From Actinomycetota bacterium (GTDB lineage Bacteria; Actinomycetota; Acidimicrobiia; IMCC26256; PALSA-555): 41,934 bases of DNA. Under the pieces are notes generated by a model that ran no database searches, was not told the DNA's origin, and worked only from the letters and a program-made list of their open reading frames with translations. The translations under genes were made by a program, and so were the position numbers. Where the stretch lies: the NCBI GenBank assembly GCA_016870245.1, contig VGCA01000005.1, positions 1 to 41,934 on the forward strand, given 5' to 3'. Position 1 is the first letter of the stretch, and every line of letters starts with the position of its first letter. This document shows positions 33,182-41,214 of this stretch, piece after piece.

Positions 33182-34192
33182 TCAGGGATGGAAGCCCGCC
33201 ACCACCTCGGCGAGGGTCTCGGGGTCGGTGGTGTACGGCATCGACAGGCCGACCCGGTCGACGGTGCCCGCGTATCGGGCCTCGAGCGCCGTTGCGATCT
33301 CGCCCGGCGCGGCGCGCACCACGAGCGTGTCGACGACCTCGTCGGTGAGCAGCGCCGGGAGGTCGGCCCAGCGGCCCTGCTTCGTGAGGGCGTTGAGCTC
33401 GGTCTGCAGGTCGCCCCAGCCGTGCGCGTCGAGCGTCACCCGGTAAGCCGGGGTGGAGCCGTAGAACGCGAGCAGCATCCGCACCCCGGTCTCGGCCTGC
33501 TCGAGCTCCTCGTCGGTGCGGCCGGTGGCGACGATCGGGCAGGCGTGCACGACGAAGTCGTCGCGCGCACGTGCGGCCTCGAGCAGCCCGGCCTCCACCG
33601 CGGGGGCCACGTGGTCGGCGATGTAGGTGCCGGAGTGGAACGGGTGGATCAGCAGCCCGCCCGCGATCTCGCCGGCCAGCCGGCACATGCGGGGGCCGAG
33701 CCCGGCGAGCCAGACCGGCGGCGGGCCGTAGGGGTTGGGGCCGGGGTCGAACATGGGGGTCATCAGGGTGTGGTGGTAGTGCTCGCCCCGGTACTGGAGG
33801 GGCGTGCCGTCCTGCCAGGCGGTCTGGATGGCCCGGATGGCGAGGATGAGGTCGCGGACCTGGCCGACGGGGGAGCCCGACCACGCCATGGAGTACCGGT
33901 TCTCGATGTGGGGACGGATCTGGGTGCCGACGCCGAGCACGAACCGACCGTGGGACATCGCCTGGAGGTCGTTGGCCGTGACCGCGAGGTCCATCGGGCT
34001 GCGGGCGAAGGCGACCGCGATGTTGGTGAGCAACGTGATGCGCGACGTGTGCTCCGCGGCCGGGACCAGTGGGAGGAACCCGTTGTGCGCGGCCTCGGCC
34101 GAGTACACGCCGTCGGCCCCGATCGCCTCGACCCCGGCGGCCCGGGCCGCCGCCCCCTCGATGCGCGGGCCCAGGTAGACGTCGACCTCCAC
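33182..34192 (-). CDS. LLM-class (F420-type) flavin oxidoreductase
   Basis: This 336-residue luciferase-like protein has the TIM-barrel pattern MEVDVYLGPRIEG, TLLTNIAVAFARSPMDLAV and FVLGVGTQIRPHIENRYS, close to F420-dependent actinobacterial oxidoreductases. The start is GTG at 34192, chosen because TATGGT lies 8 nt upstream and the first strand begins right after it. It is divergent from the NTF2-like gene with only 33 nt between the starts, so the two may be co-regulated. Confidence 0.87.
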   Translation of the reverse strand: MEVDVYLGPRIEGAAARAAGVEAIGADGVYSAEAAHNGFLPLVPAAEHTSRITLLTNIAVAFARSPMDLAVTANDLQAMSHGRFVLGVGTQIRPHIENRYSMAWSGSPVGQVRDLILAIRAIQTAWQDGTPLQYRGEHYHHTLMTPMFDPGPNPYGPPPVWLAGLGPRMCRLAGEIAGGLLIHPFHSGTYIADHVAPAVEAGLLEAARARDDFVVHACPIVATGRTDEELEQAETGVRMLLAFYGSTPAYRVTLDAHGWGDLQTELNALTKQGRWADLPALLTDEVVDTLVVRAAPGEIATALEARYAGTVDRVGLSMPYTTDPETLAEVVAGFHP

Positions 34193-34206
34193 GACCGGTC
34201 ACCATA
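34193..34206. promoter_or_regulatory. GACCGGTC palindrome and -10-like box in a 33-nt divergent gap
   Basis: GACCGGTC (34193-34200) directly precedes the minus-strand start. TATGGT (minus strand, 34201-34206) follows it as a possible -10. A regulator here could affect both divergent genes. Confidence 0.35.
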
Positions 34207-34225
34207 ACGGCATGGAGCCGAGACC

Positions 34226-34771
34226 ATGAGCAGCGAGATCGACGACCTGCGGACCCGGATCGAGCGCATCGAGGCCACCGAGCAGATCCGCCAGCTCGCG
34301 GCCCGCTACGCCCTGGCCCTCGACAGCCGTGACGTCGACGCGCTCGTCGCGCTGTTCGTCCCCGACGTGATCGCCGGCGACGGCCGCCAGGGCCGCGCGG
34401 CCCTGGCCGAGTGGTTCGATCCGGTCCTGCGGCCCTACGGGATCACGTTCCACCTGATCGGGAACCACATCATCAAGTTCGACGACGACGACCACGCCAC
34501 CGGCGTCGTGTACTGCCGGCCCGAGCACGAGGTGGGCGACGACTGGATCGTCATGCCCATGCAGTACTGGGACCGCTACGAGCGGCGCGACGACTGCTGG
34601 TACTTCAAGAGCCGCAAGCCGTTCGTGTTCTACGCCGCCGACGTTCTCGAGCACCCCCTGCGGGTCGACGACCGGTTCCGCTTCCCCGGCAACCCCATGC
34701 TCGACCGGGCCGAGCTCCCCGAGCGCTGGGCGACCTGGCAGACCTTCTGGGCCCGCACCGGCTCCGAGTGA
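34226..34771 (+). CDS. NTF2/SnoaL-like protein
   Basis: This 181-residue member of the NTF2/SnoaL superfamily begins with IRQLAARYALALDSRDVDALVALF, the first helix and Asp region of SnoaL_4-type proteins. It then has THIIKFD-like and YWDRYERRDDCWYFKSR strands. Possible reactions include hydration, isomerisation or dehydration of a steroid- or polyketide-like acyl intermediate, but none can be fixed. The ATG has a GGAGCC ribosome site. It is divergent from an LLM gene and converges on the AMP-ligase at 34837-36393. Confidence 0.82.
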   Translation: MSSEIDDLRTRIERIEATEQIRQLAARYALALDSRDVDALVALFVPDVIAGDGRQGRAALAEWFDPVLRPYGITFHLIGNHIIKFDDDDHATGVVYCRPEHEVGDDWIVMPMQYWDRYERRDDCWYFKSRKPFVFYAADVLEHPLRVDDRFRFPGNPMLDRAELPERWATWQTFWARTGSE

Positions 34772-34773
34772 CT

Positions 34774-34807
34774 CCCCGTCTGGCGTCGCCAGGTCGACCC
34801 ATCGGGG
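34774..34807. terminator. Possible nested hairpin between convergent genes
   Basis: CTGGC-GTC-GCCAG (34780-34792) lies within an outer CCCCG/CGGGG pair (34774-34778 / 34803-34807), in the gap between two convergent genes. Confidence 0.35.
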
Positions 34808-34836
34808 ATCCGGTGACGCCGGACGAGTGGTGAGGC

Positions 34837-36393
34837 TCAGCCGACGCCGCGGTCCTGACCCTCCCAGTACGGGGCGCGCAGGTCGCGCTTGAGGATCTTC
34901 ATCGCGCCCGAGAGGGGCAGCGGGTCGGTGCGGAACTCCACCGACTTGGGGACCTTGTAGCCCGCGATCCGCTCCTTGGCGTGGGCGACGATCTCGTCCT
35001 CGGTGAGGGTCGTCCCCTCGGCCGGCACGACGATCGCGTGCACGGCCTCGCCCCACTGTTCGCTGGGGATGCCGATCACCGCGACCTGGGCCACGCCCGG
35101 GTACGTCGCGATCGCGTTCTCCACCTCGACGGAGTACACGTTCTCGCCGCCGGTGACGATCATGTCCTTCACCCGGTCGACGAGGAACAGGTAGCCGTGG
35201 TCGTCGAGGTAACCGGCGTCGCCGGTGTGGTACCAGCCGCCGCGGAAGGCCTCGGCCGTGGCCTCGGGCTTGTTCCAGTACTCCCGCATGTACATGCCGC
35301 CGCGGGCGCACACCTCGCCGGTCTCGCCCGGGGCCACCACGTTGCCCTCCTCGTCCTGGATCGACACCGTGACCCCGCGCAGGGCCCGACCGGCCGAGCG
35401 CAGGAGCGGGCCGCCCTCGCGGTGCTCGCGGGGACCGAGGCTCGTGAGCAGCGCCGAGCTCTCCGTCATCCCGTAGCCCTGGTAGAGGCCGAGGTCGGGG
35501 TACAGCGCCAGGAGCTGCTCGAGCAGCGCGACCGGCATCGGCGAGGCGCCGTAGGTGAGCGTGCGCAGCGACGCCAGCTTCTCGGGGCTGAAGCTCGGGT
35601 GCTGGAGCAGCATGCCGATCATCGTCGGGACCATGACGGTGGTCGTCACGCCGTCGCGGGCGATGACGTCGAGCACCTGCTCGGGGTTGAACAGCGGGAT
35701 GAACGTCGACGTGGAGCCGGCGGCCGGGATGCCGAGGACGCCACCCATCGATGCCGCGTGGAACATCGGCGTCTGGTGCAGGTAGACGTCGGTCTCGTCG
35801 AAGTGCCACTGCATCAGCGCGTGGTAGAGGTTGAGCATCTCGGCCCGCTGGTCGAGCAGCACACCCTTCGGGAGGCCGGTGGTCCCGCCGGTGTACATCA
35901 GGATGACCGGGTCGTCCTCCTCGGGCTCGTCCGGGACGGTCGCCGCGCCGGCGGCGATCAGGTCCTCGTACTTCACGTCGTGGGGGGCGTCGCCCTCGCC
36001 CACGAGGACGACGGTCTCCACGCCGGCCGCGGTCTTCACCTGGTCGATGACGTTGGCGAACCAGGCGTCGACGAACACCACCCGGGCGCCGGAGTCGAAG
36101 AGGATGTACTCCAGCTCCACCGGCGCGAGCCGCAGGTTCAGTGGGTTGATGATCCCGGCGCCGAGGAACGCGGCGTGGTACTGCTCGAGGTACTGGTGCC
36201 CGTTGAGGGTCATCACCGCGAACCGGTCAGCCCGCTCCACGCCGAGGTCGTGCTTCAACGCGTGCGCGAGCCGGAACACCCGCTCCACGTGCTCGCCGTG
36301 GGTCGACCGGTAGTCGCCGTCGATGATCATCTCGCGGTCGTGGAACCGCTCGAGGCTCGGCAGCAGCTGCCGGTGGTAGACGAGCTCCTTCAT
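34837..36393 (-). CDS. AMP-forming acyl-CoA synthetase (FadD-type)
   Basis: This 518-residue ANL enzyme has the P-loop ILMYTGGTTGLPKG, the adenine motif YGMTE, WYHTGDAGY, and near the C-terminus GAMKILKRDLR with the probable catalytic Lys. The overall layout matches the medium/long-chain fatty-acid:CoA ligase group common in actinobacteria. The ATG at 36393 has a GGGAGGATC Shine-Dalgarno. The next ligase upstream stops 19 nt before, so the two are an operon of two different acid:CoA ligases, probably acting on successive or alternative acids. Confidence 0.9.
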   Translation of the reverse strand: MKELVYHRQLLPSLERFHDREMIIDGDYRSTHGEHVERVFRLAHALKHDLGVERADRFAVMTLNGHQYLEQYHAAFLGAGIINPLNLRLAPVELEYILFDSGARVVFVDAWFANVIDQVKTAAGVETVVLVGEGDAPHDVKYEDLIAAGAATVPDEPEEDDPVILMYTGGTTGLPKGVLLDQRAEMLNLYHALMQWHFDETDVYLHQTPMFHAASMGGVLGIPAAGSTSTFIPLFNPEQVLDVIARDGVTTTVMVPTMIGMLLQHPSFSPEKLASLRTLTYGASPMPVALLEQLLALYPDLGLYQGYGMTESSALLTSLGPREHREGGPLLRSAGRALRGVTVSIQDEEGNVVAPGETGEVCARGGMYMREYWNKPEATAEAFRGGWYHTGDAGYLDDHGYLFLVDRVKDMIVTGGENVYSVEVENAIATYPGVAQVAVIGIPSEQWGEAVHAIVVPAEGTTLTEDEIVAHAKERIAGYKVPKSVEFRTDPLPLSGAMKILKRDLRAPYWEGQDRGVG

Positions 36394-36412
36394 CGGGATC
36401 CTCCCTGCGCGG

Positions 36413-37951
36413 TCAGCGTCTCGCGGCATCTGCCGCAGTCAGGTCCGCCCACCGTCGGGCGAGCGCATTCTTGTCCAACTTGCCCACTGCCGTCACCGGC
36501 AGGTCGTCGACGACCACGACCCGATCGGGGGCCTTGTAGTCGGCGATCCGCTCCGTGCACCACGTCCGCAGCACCTCGCTCGCGAGGGCGCCTCCGGATT
36601 CGTGAATCATATAGCCGGGCTCGACGGCGGGGTCGGGCACCACGAAGGCGACGCCGATCTCACCCAGCACCGGGTCCGGGCCGCCGATCACGGCCGCCCG
36701 CGCGATCGCGGGGTGCTCGGTGAGGACCGCCTCCACCTCGGTGGGATACACGTTGTACCCGCCCCGGATGTACATCTCCTTGAGCCGTCCGGAGAGCACG
36801 AGGTTGCCGTCGGGCCGCAGGCGGCCGAGGTCACCCGTGTGCAGCCACCCGTCGGGGTCGATCGCGGTCGCGGTGAGGTCGGGATCGCGCCAGTAGCCGC
36901 GCATCATGGCGGGCGACCGGCAGACGACCTCGCCCACCTCGCCGGCGGGGAGCGGCCGGCCGGCCTCGTCGACGATCCGCAGGTCGACCTCGGCGCGGGG
37001 CCGCCCCACGGTGGTCGCGACCACCTCGTCGGGGTCGCCGATCACGGTGCCGGAGATCACGCCGGCCTCGGTCTGCGAGTAGCCGTTGAGCACGGGCACG
37101 CCGAGCGACTCGCGCATCCGCCTGATCAGTTCGGGCGGCGCAGCGGCCGCGCCCGACGCGACGATCCGCAGGTGGGAGAGGTCGGCGCCGTCGACGTCGG
37201 CCCGGTCGAGGAGCAGGGCCCACTGGGTGGGGACGCCGGTCATCATCGTCACCCGCTCCTCGATGGCGACCCGCAGCGTCCCGGCGGCCGACCACGGCTG
37301 CGGGGCGATCACGAGGGTGACCCGGTTCTGGGTGAAGTTGTGGACCCAGCCCATGTAGCCCAGGTGGGGGAACGGAAGGCTGAACAGCGCTCGGTCGCAC
37401 GGCGCGCTCATGTCGGTGGCGTTGCGGGCGATCGCCGCCATCGACGCGTGCGTGTACACCGCGCCCTTCGGTACCCCGGTGGTGCCACTGGTCCAGATGA
37501 TGCAGACGGGGTCGGCGGGGTCGAGGGACGGGAGTCCGGGTGGGGGCGGGGCGGCGAAGGCCTCCTTCAGGGCCTCCACCGGGAGCACCGCGCCGGTGTC
37601 GACGCCCGGCGGGAGGGTGGCGCCGTCGCCCACCACGGTGACCGCGGGCGCGGTGCGGGCGACGATGCCGGCCTGCTCGGCCGGGCCCAGGCGGAGGTTG
37701 ACCGCCGAGGTGATCGCACCCACCCGGGCCGCGCCGAAGTAGCAGGCCGCGAACTTGATCGACGTGGGCACCATGAGGCAGACCCGATCGCCGGGGCGCA
37801 CCCCGTGGTCGAGGAGCGTGGCGGCGAAGCCGTCGGCCACCCGGTCGAGCCAGGCGTAGGTGGCCCGCTTGTCGTCGTGGACGTAGGCCTCGCGCTCGGG
37901 CTCCTCGACGGCCGCGGTGCGCAGGAGGTCGGCGAGAAGGGGCGTCGCCAC
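36413..37951 (-). CDS. AMP-forming acyl-CoA synthetase
   Basis: This 512-residue ANL enzyme has the P-loop CIIWTSGTTGVPKG, GYSQTE, WLHTGDLGR and the late Lys in TAVGKLDKNALA. The sequence is distinct from the ligase downstream, and I cannot give the acid it activates. The start is GTG at 37951, chosen because TACGGT lies 7 nt upstream and the family's first helix begins right after it. The longer frame adds an Arg/Pro-rich stretch and is unlikely. It faces the ligase at 38115 in a divergent pair. Confidence 0.9.
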   Translation of the reverse strand: MATPLLADLLRTAAVEEPEREAYVHDDKRATYAWLDRVADGFAATLLDHGVRPGDRVCLMVPTSIKFAACYFGAARVGAITSAVNLRLGPAEQAGIVARTAPAVTVVGDGATLPPGVDTGAVLPVEALKEAFAAPPPPGLPSLDPADPVCIIWTSGTTGVPKGAVYTHASMAAIARNATDMSAPCDRALFSLPFPHLGYMGWVHNFTQNRVTLVIAPQPWSAAGTLRVAIEERVTMMTGVPTQWALLLDRADVDGADLSHLRIVASGAAAAPPELIRRMRESLGVPVLNGYSQTEAGVISGTVIGDPDEVVATTVGRPRAEVDLRIVDEAGRPLPAGEVGEVVCRSPAMMRGYWRDPDLTATAIDPDGWLHTGDLGRLRPDGNLVLSGRLKEMYIRGGYNVYPTEVEAVLTEHPAIARAAVIGGPDPVLGEIGVAFVVPDPAVEPGYMIHESGGALASEVLRTWCTERIADYKAPDRVVVVDDLPVTAVGKLDKNALARRWADLTAADAARR

Positions 37952-37958
37952 GGGCGGG

Positions 37959-37964
37959 ACCGTA
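37959..37964 (-). promoter_or_regulatory. -10 box TACGGT, leaderless spacing
   Basis: TACGGT on the minus strand is 7 nt before GTG 37951. Confidence 0.5.
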
Positions 37965-38042
37965 ATCGACCGGGCACCGGGCGAGGGCCCGCGACGGCGT
38001 GGCACGCGGTCCGGGGCACCGGGCGCGGACGAGCCGGAGGGC

Positions 38043-38073
38043 TAGATTTCGGCGCTCGTCGGGTTCCCGACGA
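38043..38073 (+). promoter_or_regulatory. TAGATT box followed by an 18-nt palindrome
   Basis: TAGATT (38043-38048) is a possible -10. A perfect dyad TCGTCGGG-TT-CCCGACGA (38056-38073) begins about where the transcript would start, about 40 nt before the ATG at 38115. This is a good place for a repressor operator. Confidence 0.5.
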
Positions 38074-38114
38074 CTCCCACCGACCGACCGTCGAGAACCA
38101 CCCGAGGTGCAGCC

Positions 38115-39674
38115 ATGGCCGGGCCCGTCATCACCGACTACGTCAGCCTCTGGGACCTCATCGAGCAGCGGGCCGCGCGCACCCCCGACCACGTGATCGC
38201 CTCCGACGAGGACGGTCGGGAGCTCACCTGCGCCGGCTACCGCGACCAGGCCCTGAAGGTCGCCGCGGGCCTCCAGGCGCTGGGCGTCGGCAAGGACGTC
38301 AACGTGTCGTGGCTCCTCCCCACCTGGCTGGAGTCGTTCGTGCTCGTGGGCGCGCTGGCCCGACTCGAGGCGATCCAGAACCCGATGCTGCCGATCTACC
38401 GCGACAGGGAGGTCCGGTTCATCACCCAGCAGACGGGCGCGAAGCTCATCGTCACCCCGTCGGTGTGGAAGGGCTTCGACTACGAGGCGATGTGCCGCGA
38501 GGCCGCGGCCGAGAAGCCCGACCTCCAGGTGCTGGTGTGCGACAAGGTGCTCCCCGAGGGCGACCCCGCGACCCTGCCGCCGTTCACCCCGGTGCCCGAC
38601 GCCGCGTCGGCGCCGATCCGCTGGATCTTCTACTCCTCGGGCACGACCGCCGACCCGAAGGGCGCGAAGCACACCGACCCGTCGGTGCGGGCGTCGGCCG
38701 ATGCCATGACCGACAGCCTGTCGCTCACCGACGACGACGTGTTCGGCCTCGTGTTCCCGTACACGCACATCGGCGGGCAGACCTGGACGTTCTCCGCGCT
38801 GATGTCGGGCTGCAAGCTCGTCTTCATCGAGGCGTTCGTGCCCGCGACCGCGATCCCGGTGATGCAGGAGGAGCGCATCACGGTCGCCGGCGCGGGCACG
38901 CCGTTCCACATGGCCTACCTCGACGCCCAGCGCGCGCTGCCTGCGGGAGAGGTGCTGTTCCCCGAGGTCCGGGTGTACTGCGGCGGCGCGTCGCCCAAGC
39001 CGCCCCAGCTCCACTACGACATCGTGGCGGAGATGGGCGACAGCGTCGGCATCTGCTCGGGCTACGGCCTCACCGAGTTCCCGATCGCCACGATGGCCTA
39101 CATCTCCGACGTCGACGAGGAGCTCGCCCACACCGAGGGCCGCCCCGGACCCGACGTGCGGATCAAGGTCGTGACCCTCGACGGCCGGGTCGCCGGCCCG
39201 GGCGAGGAGGGCGAGATCCGCACCAAGGGCCGCCAGATGTTCAAGGGCTACGTCGACGCCTCGCTCGACGAGAAGGCCTGGGACGAGGACGGCTGGTTCC
39301 ACACCGGCGACCTCGGCTACCTCAACGACGCGGGGAACATCGTGATCACCGGTCGGCTGAAGGACGTCATCATCCGCAAGGGCGAGAACATCTCGGCGAA
39401 GGAGGTGGAGGACCTCCTCTTCACCCACCCGAAGATCGCCGACGTCGCGGTGATCGGCCTGCCCGACCCCAAGCTGGGGGAGCGGTGCTGCGCGGTGATC
39501 CAGCCCGCCGATCCCGCCGACGCGCCAACGCTCCCGGAGGTCTTCGAGTTCTGCAAGGCCGCGGGCTTGATGACCCAGAAGATCCCCGAGCAGATCGAGA
39601 TCGTCGCCGTCCTGCCCCGCAACCCCGCCGGCAAGATCCTCAAGAACGACCTGAAGCAGGCCTACGGGGCCTGA
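38115..39674 (+). CDS. AMP-forming acyl-CoA synthetase
   Basis: This 519-residue ANL enzyme has the P-loop WIFYSSGTTADPKG, SGYGLTE, WFHTGDLGY and NPAGKILKNDL with the catalytic Lys. It resembles the actinobacterial ligases that activate cyclohexane- or steroid-type acids, but the acid is unknown. The P-loop carries SSGTTADPKG rather than the usual TSGTTG-x-PKG. The ATG at 38115 has a GAGGTG Shine-Dalgarno. The hydrolase start is 36 nt after its stop, with its own promoter-like box. Confidence 0.9.
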   Translation: MAGPVITDYVSLWDLIEQRAARTPDHVIASDEDGRELTCAGYRDQALKVAAGLQALGVGKDVNVSWLLPTWLESFVLVGALARLEAIQNPMLPIYRDREVRFITQQTGAKLIVTPSVWKGFDYEAMCREAAAEKPDLQVLVCDKVLPEGDPATLPPFTPVPDAASAPIRWIFYSSGTTADPKGAKHTDPSVRASADAMTDSLSLTDDDVFGLVFPYTHIGGQTWTFSALMSGCKLVFIEAFVPATAIPVMQEERITVAGAGTPFHMAYLDAQRALPAGEVLFPEVRVYCGGASPKPPQLHYDIVAEMGDSVGICSGYGLTEFPIATMAYISDVDEELAHTEGRPGPDVRIKVVTLDGRVAGPGEEGEIRTKGRQMFKGYVDASLDEKAWDEDGWFHTGDLGYLNDAGNIVITGRLKDVIIRKGENISAKEVEDLLFTHPKIADVAVIGLPDPKLGERCCAVIQPADPADAPTLPEVFEFCKAAGLMTQKIPEQIEIVAVLPRNPAGKILKNDLKQAYGA

Positions 39675-39698
39675 CGTCGGAGCGGGGAGGCACGCCCG

Positions 39699-39704
39699 TA
39701 GCCT
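39699..39704 (+). promoter_or_regulatory. -10 box TAGCCT, leaderless spacing
   Basis: TAGCCT is 6 nt before the GTG at 39711. Confidence 0.55.
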
Positions 39705-39710
39705 GCCCGG

Positions 39711-41168
39711 GTGCGCGTGCGACGACTGGTCCTCCTGCTCGTGGCCGCCGGGCTGCTCGCCGGGGCGCTCCCGGGGGCGGCGGGGGCCCGGACCGACGCC
39801 GGCGGGACCCTGCGCTGGCGGTCGTGCGGCGGCGGGTTCGAGTGCGCGACGCTCACCGTTCCCTGGGACGACGCCGCCCCCGGCGGGCCCTCCGTCGACC
39901 TCACGCTCGTCCGCCGGCCCGCCCGCGACCAGGAGGGTCGCATCGGCTCGCTCGTGCTCAACCCCGGCGGTCCCGGTGGCTCGTCGGTCGAGTTCGTGCG
40001 GAGCGTCGCCGGTCAGCTGCCGGACGCCCTGCAGGACCGTTTCGACATCGTGGGGTTCGACCCGCGGGGATCGGGCCGGAGTGACCCCGTGGAGTGCGGG
40101 TACGACATGGCCGAGCTCTACGCGCTCGACTTCTCCCCCGACGACCAGGCGGAGCGCAACGTGCTGGTCGCCGGCATGCAGGACTTCGTCGATGCCTGCG
40201 TCGCGGCCAACGGCGAGTACCTCCGCCACGTCTCGACCGACGACACGGTGCGCGACCTCGACAAGGTTCGGGCCGCGCTGGGTGACGAGCGGCTCACCTT
40301 CCTCGGCTACTCGTACGGCACCTACATCGGCGCGAAGTACGCCGCGGCCTACCCCGACCGCGTGCGGGCACTGGTGCTCGACGGTGCCGTCGACCCGTCG
40401 ATCTCCTCGAAGGACATGCAGGTGCAGCAGGCCGCCGGCTTCGAGGGCGTGCTCGACGGCTTCCTGGCCTGGTGCGCCGAGCACCGCCGCTGCGCGTTCC
40501 ACCGCGACGGGCGGACGGCCCGGGCGTTCGACCGCCTGGCGGCCCGCATCGACCGCGAGGGCCTGCCCGTTCCCGGCACCCGACGCACGCTGTCGGGCAC
40601 CGAGTTCGAGCTCGGCATCGGGGCGATCGGCTACGAGGGCCGGGCCGGCTACGACTACCTCGGCGAGGCGCTCGACGCGGCGGATCGGGGCGACGGCGCG
40701 GCGATGGCCGACCTGTCCGACTCGTACACCGAGCGCAACGCCGACGGCTCCTACGGCGCCATCCAGGACGCGTTCCTGGCGATCTCCTGCGCCGACGGGC
40801 CGGCACCCGGCACCGTGGCCGACGTGGCCGACATCGAGGCCGCGGCCGCATCGGCGGCGCCGCGGACGGGTCCCGGAATCGTCAACAACTCGCTCGCCTG
40901 CGCGCTCTGGCCGTTCCCGGGGAAGGCCGCCGCCCCGGTCTCGGCACCGACCGCGCCCCCGATCGTGGTCATCGGCACCCGGCGCGACCCGGCCACGCCC
41001 TTCGCGTGGGCGAAGTCGCTGGTGGCCCAGCTCGGCGGCGACGCGACGCTCATCAGCGCGCCCGGGGCCCAGCACACCTCGTTCGGGCTCGGCAACGCCT
41101 GCGTCGACGGCGCGGTGACCCGCTACCTCGTCGACCTCGAAGCCCCGACGAAGACCCTCGTCTGCTGA
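39711..41168 (+). CDS. Secreted alpha/beta hydrolase (tripeptidyl aminopeptidase-like)
   Basis: This 485-residue protein starts with a signal peptide (RRLVLLLVAAGLLAGALPGAAGA, cleavage near residue 26). It then shows the TAP/SlpD-type layout: LNPGGPGGSS oxyanion region, GFDPRGSGRSD, and the nucleophile Ser201 in GYSYG. The late Asp is in GTRRDPATP, and the His in GAQHTSFG. Paired cysteines are present, as in secreted actinobacterial peptidases. It would remove short N-terminal peptides or hydrolyse esters outside the cell. The GTG start follows a leaderless-type -10 box. Most of its neighbours are CoA enzymes, so a direct link to them is not apparent. Confidence 0.88.
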   Translation: MRVRRLVLLLVAAGLLAGALPGAAGARTDAGGTLRWRSCGGGFECATLTVPWDDAAPGGPSVDLTLVRRPARDQEGRIGSLVLNPGGPGGSSVEFVRSVAGQLPDALQDRFDIVGFDPRGSGRSDPVECGYDMAELYALDFSPDDQAERNVLVAGMQDFVDACVAANGEYLRHVSTDDTVRDLDKVRAALGDERLTFLGYSYGTYIGAKYAAAYPDRVRALVLDGAVDPSISSKDMQVQQAAGFEGVLDGFLAWCAEHRRCAFHRDGRTARAFDRLAARIDREGLPVPGTRRTLSGTEFELGIGAIGYEGRAGYDYLGEALDAADRGDGAAMADLSDSYTERNADGSYGAIQDAFLAISCADGPAPGTVADVADIEAAAASAAPRTGPGIVNNSLACALWPFPGKAAAPVSAPTAPPIVVIGTRRDPATPFAWAKSLVAQLGGDATLISAPGAQHTSFGLGNACVDGAVTRYLVDLEAPTKTLVC

Positions 41169-41199
41169 GGCGGAGGAGACCTCCCCGAAGCGGGCTCAC

Positions 41200-41205
41200 T
41201 AACCT
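41200..41205 (+). promoter_or_regulatory. -10 box TAACCT
   Basis: TAACCT lies 9 nt before the ATG at 41215, so the transcript would have no or a very short leader. Confidence 0.4.
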
Positions 41206-41214
41206 GCGGCGGCG

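Noticed and set aside
36831-41075. 1414-residue minus-strand open frame
   Set aside because: No recognisable domain; Arg/Gly/Ala-rich shadow of the ligase, peptidase and other genes.
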